Positions 8,795 through 16,574 of a stretch of 64,000 bases of DNA are shown one piece after another. Made by a program: the position numbers and the translations under genes. Location: NCBI GenBank assembly GCA_958415525.1, contig CATYZE010000009.1:6010-70009 (forward strand), written 5' to 3'. How positions within the stretch are numbered: the stretch's first letter is position 1; every line of letters starts with the position of its first letter. The notes under the pieces were generated by a model. That model had not been told where the DNA came from. It searched no databases and worked only from the letters and a program-made list of their open reading frames with translations. The DNA comes from an uncultured Collinsella sp. (GTDB lineage: Bacteria; Actinomycetota; Coriobacteriia; Coriobacteriales; Coriobacteriaceae).

Positions 8795-9523
8795 TTACTC
8801 GGCCTTGGGCTCAGCGGCCATCTCGGCCTCGGAGACCTGCTCCTTGCCGGAGCCAGCGAGGCAGGCGTCAGCCATGAGCTCGCACATAAGGGTGACAGCA
8901 GAGATAGCGTCATCGTTGCAGGGGATGCCGTACTCGACCTCGTCGGGATCGGAGTTGGTGTCGATCAGAGCGACGACGGGGATGTTCAGGCGCTGAGCCT
9001 CCTTGATGGCGTTCTCCTCGCGCTTGGTGTCGATGACGAAGAGAGCCTGGGGCAGACCCTTCATGTCGCGGGCACCACCGAGGTTGGTCTGGAGCTTGGT
9101 GAGCTCCTTGCCGAGAACAGCCTGCTCCTTCTTGGGGAGCACTGCCATGCGACCGTCCTCGACCATGGCCTCGAGCTCCTCCATGCGGTTGATACGGGAG
9201 CGGATGGTGACGAAGTTGGTCAGCATACCGCCGAGCCAACGCTGGTTGATATAAGGCATGTTGGCGCGCTCAGCGGCGTTCTTGACGGCCTCCTGAGCCT
9301 GCTTCTTGGTGCCGACGAACAGCACATTGCCACCCTTGGCGACGTTCTTGACGAAAGTGTAGGCCTGGTCGGCGTCGAGGATGGTCTGCTTGAGGTCGAG
9401 GATGTAGATGCCGTTGCGCTCACCGAAGATGAACGGCTTCATCTTGGGGTTCCAGCGACGGGTCTGGTGACCGAAGTGGCAACCGGCCTCGAGCAGGGTG
9501 CGGATATTAATCTTGGTAGCCAT
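8795..9523 (-). CDS. rpsB: Small ribosomal subunit protein uS2
   Basis: 30S subunit protein at the head/platform junction. The 242-residue protein opens MATKINIRTLLEAGCHFGHQ and carries the signature blocks RRWNPKMKPFIFGERNGIYI and VIDTKREENAIKEA. The ATG at 9523 follows AGGAGG by seven bases. A promoter about 140 bases upstream leaves a leader of roughly 130 nt. The C-terminus ends in a short acidic/Ala tail (EMAAEPKAE). Confidence 0.98.
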   Translation of the reverse strand: MATKINIRTLLEAGCHFGHQTRRWNPKMKPFIFGERNGIYILDLKQTILDADQAYTFVKNVAKGGNVLFVGTKKQAQEAVKNAAERANMPYINQRWLGGMLTNFVTIRSRINRMEELEAMVEDGRMAVLPKKEQAVLGKELTKLQTNLGGARDMKGLPQALFVIDTKREENAIKEAQRLNIPVVALIDTNSDPDEVEYGIPCNDDAISAVTLMCELMADACLAGSGKEQVSEAEMAAEPKAE

Positions 9524-9742
9524 GTTAAACCTCCTGTGGTTTGCCTCCGCGCGGGGTCATCCTCCAAAACCAACCCGGACATGTGCTACCAAAGCCCGGG
9601 CACCACGGTATGAAGTAGCCGCGCGTGTGTGATAAAAACATGTTGCCGTGAAGCAACCCGATGAATGATAGCAGGAATGCTTCTTCCTGCCAACCCGCAA
9701 TCAAAACCACACACCTGAGTGCGGCGCGGGACGTCCCAGCCA
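9524..9742 (-). promoter_or_regulatory. rpsB promoter (-35 at 9688-9693, -10 at 9665-9670) and leader
   Basis: On the minus strand TTGGCA (9688-9693) is followed after exactly 17 bases by TATCAT (9665-9670), a good sigma-A-type promoter. The predicted start near 9658 leaves about 130 nt of GC-rich leader before rpsB. The spacer itself is a short inverted repeat (7-bp arms). No other gene fits in this interval between xerC and rpsB. Leader-based autoregulation by S2 is only an inference. Confidence 0.75.
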
Positions 9743-10585
9743 CTATTCGCCGCGGGGATGGGCTTGAGCCACAGCCCGCTTAAGCCGATCGGGTGTGAGA
9801 TGCGTGTAGATCTGCGTCGTGGACAGGCTCGCATGGCCCAGCAGCTCTTGAACCGAGCGCAGGTCCGCACCGCCCTCGAGCAAGTCGGTCGCAAAGGTAT
9901 GGCGCATCGCATGCGGGGCGATGTCGGCAGGCATGCCGGCGAGCGTCGCCAGCGTATGAAACCGCCGCCTGAGCATGGCGGCACTCATGCGATTACCGCG
10001 CGCCGATATAAGCAGCGGATGCGGCCCGGTAACGGGGTCACGACGCTTTGCCTGAGCGAGCAACTCCGGCCTCCCCTCCTCAATATAGAGACGCGTCGCC
10101 TCGAGCGAACGACGATACAGAGGGACGATACGTTCTTTGCTCCCCTTGCCCCACAGGCGCAGCGTGCGTTCGGACCACGCAATGAACTCCACATTGAGTG
10201 CTGCGAGCTCAGAGATACGGGCGCCCGAGGCATAGAGCAGCTCGAGCATCGCCGCATCGCGCAGTCCCGCGGGTGTTGAGGTATCAGGCGTCTTGAGCAG
10301 CGCCTCCACCTGTTGGGTCGTCAGCACACCGGGTAGATCGCGCGGGAGCTTGGGCGAGGAAATTGCCGAGACCACATCGCCCTCCACGACCCCCTCGGCA
10401 GCCATCCATCGATAGAGCGATCGGATAGCCGACAGATGCGCCGCAAGCGTTCGGGGAGCCACCTGCTCACGCGAAAGCTCGGCAAGATAGCGACGAATGG
10501 TGCGCACGTCGGCAGCGAAAGCATCTATATCCTCGCGCTCGCACCAGGCAGCAAAGCGCTCCAGCCTCGAACCATAGGCCGTCAC
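9743..10585 (-). CDS. xerC: Tyrosine recombinase XerC (true start probably further upstream)
   Basis: Site-specific recombinase for chromosome-dimer resolution. The catalytic domain is complete: Arg in ASGARISEL, then HAMRHTF, then LLGHASLSTTQIYTHL with the nucleophile Tyr. Coordinates use the first canonical start, GTG 10585 (280 residues), but the frame stays open upstream and encodes a typical XerC N-terminal helix (YDTVDSFIAYISRVEGLSPNT) as far as about 10663, at the trmFO stop. No ATG, GTG or TTG occurs in that extension; GGAGG (10673-10677) is nine bases before an ATA codon at 10663. The functional protein is probably about 306 residues. Confidence 0.9.
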   Translation of the reverse strand: MTAYGSRLERFAAWCEREDIDAFAADVRTIRRYLAELSREQVAPRTLAAHLSAIRSLYRWMAAEGVVEGDVVSAISSPKLPRDLPGVLTTQQVEALLKTPDTSTPAGLRDAAMLELLYASGARISELAALNVEFIAWSERTLRLWGKGSKERIVPLYRRSLEATRLYIEEGRPELLAQAKRRDPVTGPHPLLISARGNRMSAAMLRRRFHTLATLAGMPADIAPHAMRHTFATDLLEGGADLRSVQELLGHASLSTTQIYTHLTPDRLKRAVAQAHPRGE

Positions 10586-10659
10586 CGTGTTGGGAGAAAG
10601 TCCCTCGACACGTGAGATATAGGCGATAAACGAGTCGACGGTGTCGTACAGGTCAAAGG

Positions 10660-11997
10660 CTATGACCGGTCGCCTCCAAACAGATCGGGGCGAGTGGCCA
10701 GATAGGTATCAAGGGCCTCGAGCGCACGGTCCGCATAGGCCTGGTAGCGGTCGCGCTTGCTGCGGCGCTTACCGTCCTCGAGCGGCGGCACCAGGCCAAA
10801 GTTGACATGCATAGGCTGATAGCCCACGGTGGCAGGATCGGTCGCATAGCCCACGAGCGCACCCAGGGCGCCAACGCGCGGCAACTCGATGCCCGCGGCA
10901 CCGATAGCCTCGGCATAGGTGTTGAGCGCCGCGAGCAGACCTGTCGCCACGGCTTCCATGTACCCCTCGGTGCCGGTGATCTGACCGGCCAGGCGCACGC
11001 CGGTACCGGGCACGGCAAAGGTGCCATCGAGCACGTGAGGGGCATCGACAAAGGTGTTGCGGTGCATGACACCGTAGCGGAAGAACTCAGCGTTCTCCAG
11101 GCCCGGCACCATATGGAAGACGCGCTTCTGCTCGCCAAAGGTCAGGTTGGTCTGGAAGCCCACCAGGTTATAGGCGGTCTTCTCCTTGTTCTCGGCACGC
11201 AGCTGAATCGCCGCCCAGGGACGACGACCGGTTCGCGGGTCGGTGAGGCCGACGGGCTTCATGGCGCCAAAGCGAATGGCGTCCTTGCCGGTGCGCGCAA
11301 CTTCCTCGGCAGGCTGGCAGGCCTGGAACAGATCGCCGCCCTCAAAGTCCTTGAGCACCACGCGGTCGGCCGTGGTAAGCGCCTCGATAAAGGCCTCGTA
11401 CTCTTCCTTGTTGAGCGGAGCGTTGAGATAGTCGCCGCTCCCCTGCTCCTCGTAGCGCGACTGCGAGAACAGCACGTCCATATCGAGCGTGGAGGCATCG
11501 ACGATCGGCGCTGCGGCATCGAAGAACGCAAGGGCGTCGCCACCGACGAGCTTCATGACCTCTTCGCTCAGCGCCGGCGAGCACAGGGGGCCGGCGGCAA
11601 TGACCACGTGGCCTTCGGGAATCTGCGTGACCTCGCCGTGCACGACCTCGATATTGGGACGAGCGGCAACTTCGGCCTCGACAAGCTCGGAAAACTTGAC
11701 GCGGTCGACTGCCAAGGCGCCACCGGCGGGAACAGCCGCGCGATGGGCGCAATCGAGCAGGACTGAACCCATGCGCTCAAGCTCGGCCTTCAGCAAACCA
11801 GCCGCGGAATCCGGACGGGTCGACTTAAACGAATTGGAACAGACGAGCTCTGCCAGGTGATCGGTATGGTGGGCCGGGGAGCTCACCTGGGGGCGCATCT
11901 CGCACAGCTTTACGGCAAACCCGCGGTCTGCCAGTTGGATCGCGCATTCCGAACCCGCCAGACCGCCACCGATAACCGTCACCTGATCAAACAGCAT
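10660..11997 (-). CDS. trmFO: Folate/FAD-dependent tRNA m5U54 methyltransferase
   Basis: Forms ribothymidine at position 54 of tRNA using methylene-tetrahydrofolate and FAD (TrmFO, formerly GidA-like Gid). The FAD-binding GGGLAGSE motif is at the N-terminus, followed by the family blocks CEMRP, HTDHLAELVCSNSFKS and GTEGYMEAVATG. Length is 445 residues from ATG 11997, which has AAAGG nine bases upstream; TTG at 12003 would be too close to that site. It sits between dprA and xerC, as in many Gram-positive genomes, although topA, usual between dprA and trmFO in Firmicutes, is absent. Confidence 0.96.
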   Translation of the reverse strand: MLFDQVTVIGGGLAGSECAIQLADRGFAVKLCEMRPQVSSPAHHTDHLAELVCSNSFKSTRPDSAAGLLKAELERMGSVLLDCAHRAAVPAGGALAVDRVKFSELVEAEVAARPNIEVVHGEVTQIPEGHVVIAAGPLCSPALSEEVMKLVGGDALAFFDAAAPIVDASTLDMDVLFSQSRYEEQGSGDYLNAPLNKEEYEAFIEALTTADRVVLKDFEGGDLFQACQPAEEVARTGKDAIRFGAMKPVGLTDPRTGRRPWAAIQLRAENKEKTAYNLVGFQTNLTFGEQKRVFHMVPGLENAEFFRYGVMHRNTFVDAPHVLDGTFAVPGTGVRLAGQITGTEGYMEAVATGLLAALNTYAEAIGAAGIELPRVGALGALVGYATDPATVGYQPMHVNFGLVPPLEDGKRRSKRDRYQAYADRALEALDTYLATRPDLFGGDRS

Positions 11998-12011
11998 CTG
12001 CAAACACCTTT

Positions 12012-12947
12012 CTAATTGACACGTTTTCCATTGTGACCGAAGGGTGTCTGGGCGTGAAGGGCAAACTTGGAGGGCGCATACCTTCCATCCATCATGCGCT
12101 CGATAAGACCCTCGAACTCAAGCGAGCCCAGGAGCTTAAGTACGCCGACGGCATCGAGCGAGACGAGCGCCGCGATGTCGTCGACCTTGAGCGGAGAGGC
12201 GATGAGCGCATGCATCACGGTCTGCTGCGTTTGATCCAGGTCGGCAATGCCGGGAGCATCGGGGCGCGAGTAGCGCAGGGTGCCGTAGATGCGTGAGATA
12301 GCCATCTCGATAGATTCCTCGTCGATGATGCAGCAGGCACCGTTCGCAATGAGGTAATTCGTGCCACGCGACTCGGGCGATAGGATCGACCCCGGCACAG
12401 CAAGAAGTTCTCGCCCCAAATCCATAGCAGCCTCGGCTGTAGAAAACGTCCCGGAAGGCATACCCGCCTCGGATACAAAGAGGGCTTGCGACAGGGCCGC
12501 GATCACGCGATTGCGGCGCGGAAAGGCAAACTTGCGCGGACCCATGCCCCACGGAGAAATCGACACGACCGCGCCACCCGTATCGAGCGTGCGCATAATA
12601 AGCCCCGCGCTCGAGCGCGGATAGACCACGTCGGCGCCCGTCCCCAGCACCACGACGTGTTTGCCGCCAGCGTTGACCGCAGCCCAACCCGAGGCCTGGT
12701 CACAACCGACCGCGCCGCCCGAAGCTACCGTCACGCCCGCGTCGACCGCAACCTTTGCCGCAAGCTCTGCCACGGCAAGACCATACGGAGAGGCCTTGCG
12801 CGCGCCGATTATGGAGAGCGCGGGCGTCGAAAGCACCTCGGGGTTGCCGCGCACATAGAGCGTCTGGGGTACATCAGAAAGCTCCAAAACAGTCTCGGGA
12901 TACAACGCATCACCTGGATGCAGCTCAAAGGTCCCCTCGGCCATCAT
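12012..12947 (-). CDS. dprA: DprA/Smf DNA-processing protein
   Basis: Loads RecA onto incoming single-stranded DNA during transformation. The 311-residue protein has the Rossmann-like core: SIIGARKASPYG, ASGGAVGCDQASG (a divergent form of the usual SGxARGID), FAFPRRNRVIAALS and LLAVPGSI. A C-terminal winged helix follows (about 250-305). The N-terminal SAM domain found in many DprA proteins is missing. ATG 12947 overlaps the comM stop (ATGA) and has AAGGAGG five bases upstream; the longer open frame to 13103 is coding only for comM. Together with comM and yraN this is a competence-type cluster. Confidence 0.93.
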   Translation of the reverse strand: MMAEGTFELHPGDALYPETVLELSDVPQTLYVRGNPEVLSTPALSIIGARKASPYGLAVAELAAKVAVDAGVTVASGGAVGCDQASGWAAVNAGGKHVVVLGTGADVVYPRSSAGLIMRTLDTGGAVVSISPWGMGPRKFAFPRRNRVIAALSQALFVSEAGMPSGTFSTAEAAMDLGRELLAVPGSILSPESRGTNYLIANGACCIIDEESIEMAISRIYGTLRYSRPDAPGIADLDQTQQTVMHALIASPLKVDDIAALVSLDAVGVLKLLGSLEFEGLIERMMDGRYAPSKFALHAQTPFGHNGKRVN

Positions 12948-14467
12948 TGGTCCCTCCTTCCCTGATACATCGCCGCCTCGAGCACGTGGTCCTGCGTCAC
13001 TTGCTCGCTCTCGGCGACATCTGCGATCGTACGCGCAATGCGAACCAGGCGCACGATGCCGCGGCCCGTGAGATGCGTGCGCTTCGACAGGCCGAGCACA
13101 CACTTCTCCGCCGCATCATCGAGCTCAAAGGTCGATACGACGCCGTCAATGGACCGCGTCTCATCATCCTCGGCCTCGGCATCCGCATCGTCCATACGGG
13201 ACTCGCGCCAGGCGCGAAAGGCGCGACCGCGCACAACGTAGTCACGCAACTCGGCAGACGACATACCCTCCGCTCCCTCGATAATCACCTGGGGGTCGGG
13301 ACGGGTCACATCGATCATCATGTCGATACGGTCGGCCAAAGGACCGCGCAATTTAGACCGATAGCGCTCGACCATCGATGCCGAACAGCGGCATGGCACC
13401 TCACGGTCGCCCAAAAAGCCGCAGGGGCAGGGATTACTCGCAGCCAGCAGCTGAAAGCGCGACGGGAAGGTAAAGGCCCCGTCGACACGCACGATCCTCA
13501 CATAGCCGCGCTCGATGGGCTGACGCAGCGTCTGCAGCACACCCGTGGGAAACTCGGCAAGCTCGTCCAAAAAGAGCACGCCGCCATGAGCCAGGCTGAT
13601 CTCACCCGGATGCACCGGGCGTCCTCCGCCAATGAGGCCAGCCGTTGAAATGCTGTGATGGGGACTGCGGAAGGGCCGGTGCCCCGCCAATAAGCCATCG
13701 ATGTTCTCGCCCAAGACCGAATGGATGCACAGCGCCTCCTGCTGGTCCTCAACAGAAAGCTCGGGCAGGATGCCGGTCATACGACGGGCGAGCATCGTCT
13801 TACCCGATCCCGGGGACCCGATCATAAGCAAACCGAGCTCACCCGCTGCCGCCAGCGCCATGCCGCGTTTAGCGACTTCCTGCCCCAGTACGTCGGCATA
13901 GTCGAGCTCGGGCTCAAAGGTCGCCTCGACGCCCTCAGAATCCAAGTAGTGCCGCGCGGCATCGCCCATACCATGAGCAAGCTGAGACAAATGATCGATA
14001 AAGCCGCAATCCACGCCCGCAAGCGGCACATGCTGATCGGACCTGCCGGCGATAAAGGACAGCCCCATGTCGCGAGCCAGCAGCTGAAACGCCACCTCGC
14101 CCTTGACAGGAAGCACCGTACCGTCCAAGCCAAGCTCACCAGCAATAAGACAACGATCGAGGTTGTCGTGGGGAATCTGACCATCGGCCGCCAATACCGC
14201 GATGGCGATGGGCAGATCAAAGCCGCTACCGGTCTTGCGAATATCGCCGGGTGCCAGATTGACCGTAATGCCCGAGCGCGGGATCTCGAACCCGGCGGAG
14301 CGCATCGCGCAGCGAATACGACCGCGTGACTCCATCACCTCCATACTCGGAATGCCGAGCATCTGGATGCCCGGCACGCCGCCGGCAAGCGAGACCTCGA
14401 CCGTGACGTGAATCGCCTCGACGCCGCGGATGCAGGCCGCGTGAACGGCAAACGTCTCGAACGCCAT
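12944..14467 (-). CDS. comM: ComM/YifB-family Mg-chelatase-like AAA+ ATPase
   Basis: Hexameric branch-migration helicase helping integrate transforming DNA. The 507-residue protein starts MAFETFAVHAACIRGVEAI, carries the N-terminal ChlI/Lon-like domain (VNLAPGDIRKTGSGFDLPIA), the Walker A motif GSPGSGKTMLARR, a Walker B region ending in LFLDELAEF, and the CPCGF/C.C cysteine cluster (NPCPCGFLGDREVPCRC). The start is ATG 14467, overlapping the yraN stop by one base (TGATG). The frame runs open to 14665, but the extension is the yraN coding region out of frame. Confidence 0.96.
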   Translation of the reverse strand: MAFETFAVHAACIRGVEAIHVTVEVSLAGGVPGIQMLGIPSMEVMESRGRIRCAMRSAGFEIPRSGITVNLAPGDIRKTGSGFDLPIAIAVLAADGQIPHDNLDRCLIAGELGLDGTVLPVKGEVAFQLLARDMGLSFIAGRSDQHVPLAGVDCGFIDHLSQLAHGMGDAARHYLDSEGVEATFEPELDYADVLGQEVAKRGMALAAAGELGLLMIGSPGSGKTMLARRMTGILPELSVEDQQEALCIHSVLGENIDGLLAGHRPFRSPHHSISTAGLIGGGRPVHPGEISLAHGGVLFLDELAEFPTGVLQTLRQPIERGYVRIVRVDGAFTFPSRFQLLAASNPCPCGFLGDREVPCRCSASMVERYRSKLRGPLADRIDMMIDVTRPDPQVIIEGAEGMSSAELRDYVVRGRAFRAWRESRMDDADAEAEDDETRSIDGVVSTFELDDAAEKCVLGLSKRTHLTGRGIVRLVRIARTIADVAESEQVTQDHVLEAAMYQGRRDQ

Positions 14468-14952
14468 CACGACACCTGCCAATCGAACGCGTTGTACTGA
14501 TGCTCGATCTCGGCGATATGCCCGCCACGAATGGTGACACCCACGGCATCGAAGCGAATCGCCTTGAGCGGATAATGCTCCATGAGGTAGCAACTTGCGA
14601 TGCGGCGGTAGCGGCGTTGCTTTTGAGCGTCCACGGCTTCCTCGGGAAAGACCCGCGTGCTGCAATCCAATGCAACGCGTCTGGTCTTGACCTCGGCCAT
14701 CACCACGACATCGTCGAGTTCATCGAGCAGCACCAGATCGGCCTCGCCCTCAGTGCAACGATAACCCTGCTCCAGCAAGGTGTAGCCGCGCTCGTTAAAG
14801 TAGTCGATGGTGATCAGCTCACCCAGCATGCCCAGCTCGCGGGGACTGAGCCCCTTGATAAACTCGGGCGTCATCGCCCCGCAGTCGAGCTCGCCGTTTT
14901 CCCAACGCTCCTTGAGCTGCTGCGTCTTGCTCTTTTTGCTTGCGACACTCAT
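14467..14952 (-). CDS. YraN/UPF0102-family predicted endonuclease
   Basis: Small Holliday-junction-resolvase-fold nuclease of unknown physiological role. The 161-residue protein has a Lys-rich N-terminus, then GELITIDYFNERGYTLL and the nuclease core: Glu in CTEGEADLVLLD and EVKTRR, giving the E..D..ExK pattern. ATG 14952 has AAAGGAG eight bases upstream; an in-frame extension to 15042 lacks a ribosome-binding site. It sits between rnhB and comM, a conserved position for this family. The N-terminal 45 residues are longer than in the usual 120-residue members. Confidence 0.92.
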   Translation of the reverse strand: MSVASKKSKTQQLKERWENGELDCGAMTPEFIKGLSPRELGMLGELITIDYFNERGYTLLEQGYRCTEGEADLVLLDELDDVVVMAEVKTRRVALDCSTRVFPEEAVDAQKQRRYRRIASCYLMEHYPLKAIRFDAVGVTIRGGHIAEIEHQYNAFDWQVS

Positions 14953-15050
14953 GGGGTCTCCTTTCCCGCACGCTGCATTGCCCCGATGATGAGGGCGCCT
15001 TTCATGCGGGTAAGTACCGGAAGCAAACCAAAAGCTGACCAAATGCCGTC

Positions 15051-15092
15051 AAAAAACGGGCCGTACGCAGCAATGGTGTTGCATACGGCCCG
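15051..15092 (-). terminator. Intrinsic terminator of rnhB
   Basis: Minus-strand hairpin with 9-bp perfect arms (15084-15092 and 15057-15065), further pairing inside, then six Ts (15051-15056). It ends the rnhB transcript before yraN, so yraN-comM-dprA-trmFO-xerC probably have their own promoter, which I could not place with confidence in 14953-15050. Confidence 0.88.
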
Positions 15093-15141
15093 CTACCAGC
15101 AGGTTTATAAAACCCCAGAGGTCCCTGTCTCCACAATTAAC

Positions 15142-15930
15142 CTAGAAAAGGCGCTCAGTCTGCAGAAAGTTTCCGCAAAAGCTCACGCGGTGCAGTGGAC
15201 AAAGTCCATGTTTGCGAATGGCCTCGATGTGCTCGGGGCTCGCGTAGCCCTTCGACTCGGCCAGATGGTACTCGGGATACTCGGCGTCGTACTCGACCAT
15301 CATCTCGTCACGCGTGACCTTGGCCATGATGGACGCCGCGGCGATGCAGGCGATTTTGGCATCGCCCTTCACCACATCGCGCTCGTTAGGAACGGCGCCC
15401 AAGGGGTTGCCATCCATGAGGACGCAGTCGGGTTCAAGTCCCGTATCAGCCACGGCGCCCGCAACGGCGGCACGGATAGCACGGGCCATGCCCATCTCAT
15501 CGATATCCTTCGGCGCGATATGGCAAAAACCGATCGCCGTCGCTACCTCGGCAATCTTCACTGAGAGCAACTCGCGGCGCGCGGGCGTGAGCTTTTTTGA
15601 ATCGTTGATACCCCAGACGCGCGGCTCCATAGGAAGACAGACGGCGCATACCGTCAAAGGGCCGGCCACCGATCCGCGACCCACCTCGTCGACACCAACG
15701 ACCACCCCATCGCCGCCAAGCTCATGCATAAGCTCGTACATGTCATTGACGCGCTCGCGCTCGGCAAGCTCTTTGGCATGGCGTTTGAGGGCGCGCTCAC
15801 AAGCCTTGATCACCTGCTGGCGCGGGTCCTCGCGATAATGCTCTACGAGGGCGGGAATCTCCTCAAACGTAGCGCTCGCCAACTCACCGGCAACCTGCGA
15901 TGCCGAAACCGAGCTCGTCATATTGGCCAT
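15142..15930 (-). CDS. rnhB: Ribonuclease HII
   Basis: Removes ribonucleotides from DNA. The active-site DE pair is in VVGVDEVGRGSVAGP (about residue 85), and later Asp residues are in VLMDGNPLG and ASIMAKVTRDEMM. At 262 residues it has the extended, helix-rich N-terminal domain (about 75 residues) of Gram-positive type RNase HII. ATG 15930 is preferred over 15948 because AAGGAGG sits seven bases upstream of it. It lies between rplS and yraN, each separated by a terminator. Confidence 0.95.
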   Translation of the reverse strand: MANMTSSVSASQVAGELASATFEEIPALVEHYREDPRQQVIKACERALKRHAKELAERERVNDMYELMHELGGDGVVVGVDEVGRGSVAGPLTVCAVCLPMEPRVWGINDSKKLTPARRELLSVKIAEVATAIGFCHIAPKDIDEMGMARAIRAAVAGAVADTGLEPDCVLMDGNPLGAVPNERDVVKGDAKIACIAAASIMAKVTRDEMMVEYDAEYPEYHLAESKGYASPEHIEAIRKHGLCPLHRVSFCGNFLQTERLF

Positions 15931-15959
15931 ACCAGGCCCTCCTTGCATGCAAATCAGAT

Positions 15960-15989
15960 AAAAAGAAGGGCCACCCGAAGGTGACCCTT
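15960..15989 (-). terminator. Intrinsic terminator of rplS
   Basis: Minus-strand stem of 10 bp (15980-15989 with 15966-15975, one G-T pair) around a TTCG loop, followed by a T-rich run (15960-15964). Confidence 0.88.
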
Positions 15990-16023
15990 GTGTCCAAACG
16001 AGTGGACAGACGCTGCGATCTTC

Positions 16024-16365
16024 TTAGCGCTTCTCGGGGATGCGAGCAGCCTTGCCCACCTTGTCGCGGAGGTAGTACAGCTTGGCGCGACGGACGCGAC
16101 CATGACGAACGACCTCGAGCTTGGCGATCTTGGGGCTGTGAAGCGGGAAGGTACGCTCAACACCGACACCGAAGGACATCTTGCGGACGGTGAAAGTCTC
16201 GCGGGCACCGGCGCCGGCCATGCGGATGACGTCGCCCTGGAAGACCTGGATGCGCTCGCGGTCGCCTTCCTTAATGCGGTAGTGAACCTTGACGTTGTCG
16301 GCGACGCGAACCTGAGGAATGTCCTCGCGGATCTGCTGACGCTCGATTGCGCGGATGTAATCCAT
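16024..16365 (-). CDS. rplS: Large ribosomal subunit protein bL19
   Basis: 50S subunit protein at the 30S interface. 113 residues from ATG 16365, with AAGGA seven bases upstream; a TTG two codons earlier is too close to that site. Family blocks IRAIERQQIREDIPQ, FQGDVI and RRAKLYYLRDK are intact. It is monocistronic here, with its own promoter and terminator, rather than following trmD. Confidence 0.97.
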   Translation of the reverse strand: MDYIRAIERQQIREDIPQVRVADNVKVHYRIKEGDRERIQVFQGDVIRMAGAGARETFTVRKMSFGVGVERTFPLHSPKIAKLEVVRHGRVRRAKLYYLRDKVGKAARIPEKR

Positions 16366-16462
16366 GTGCAATTCCTTACTCTTCTAGAGGTGCCGTACCA
16401 TCTTGGCCGGCACGTAGTTGAACAAACGTATTCGAGTATACACGCGCGGGTTTCTGCTGCAA
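16366..16462 (-). promoter_or_regulatory. rplS promoter (-35 at 16457-16462, -10 at 16435-16440) and leader hairpin
   Basis: TTGCAG (16457-16462), a 16-base spacer and TATACT (16435-16440) on the minus strand. The leader of about 60 nt holds a hairpin with 6-bp arms (16408-16413 and 16390-16395) that could be an L19-binding autoregulatory structure, although that is untested. Confidence 0.65.
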
Positions 16463-16508
16463 GAACAATTTTTTACGCAGACAAAAAGACAAAACCCGCA
16501 CATGATAA

Positions 16509-16536
16509 CCGCCCGCCTCACGAATGAGACGGGCGG
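16509..16536 (-). terminator. Probable terminator of ppdK
   Basis: A 12-position stem with one mismatch around a CGAA-type loop, starting just beyond the ppdK stop. The following minus-strand sequence has only a weak T-run (TTATC), so efficiency is uncertain. Confidence 0.6.
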
Positions 16537-16574
16537 CATGAAGGGGGCTACGCTAGGCGTCGATGCGCAGGGGG

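Noticed and set aside
12947..13103. N-terminal extension of dprA (and similar ones for comM, yraN, aroF, pheA and YfhO)
   Set aside because: The extra residues are out-of-frame readings of the neighbouring gene or leader, without family similarity, and each has a better-supported start downstream.
16386..16420. rplS leader hairpin as a transcription terminator
   Set aside because: No T-run follows it on either strand; it fits a translational leader structure better.
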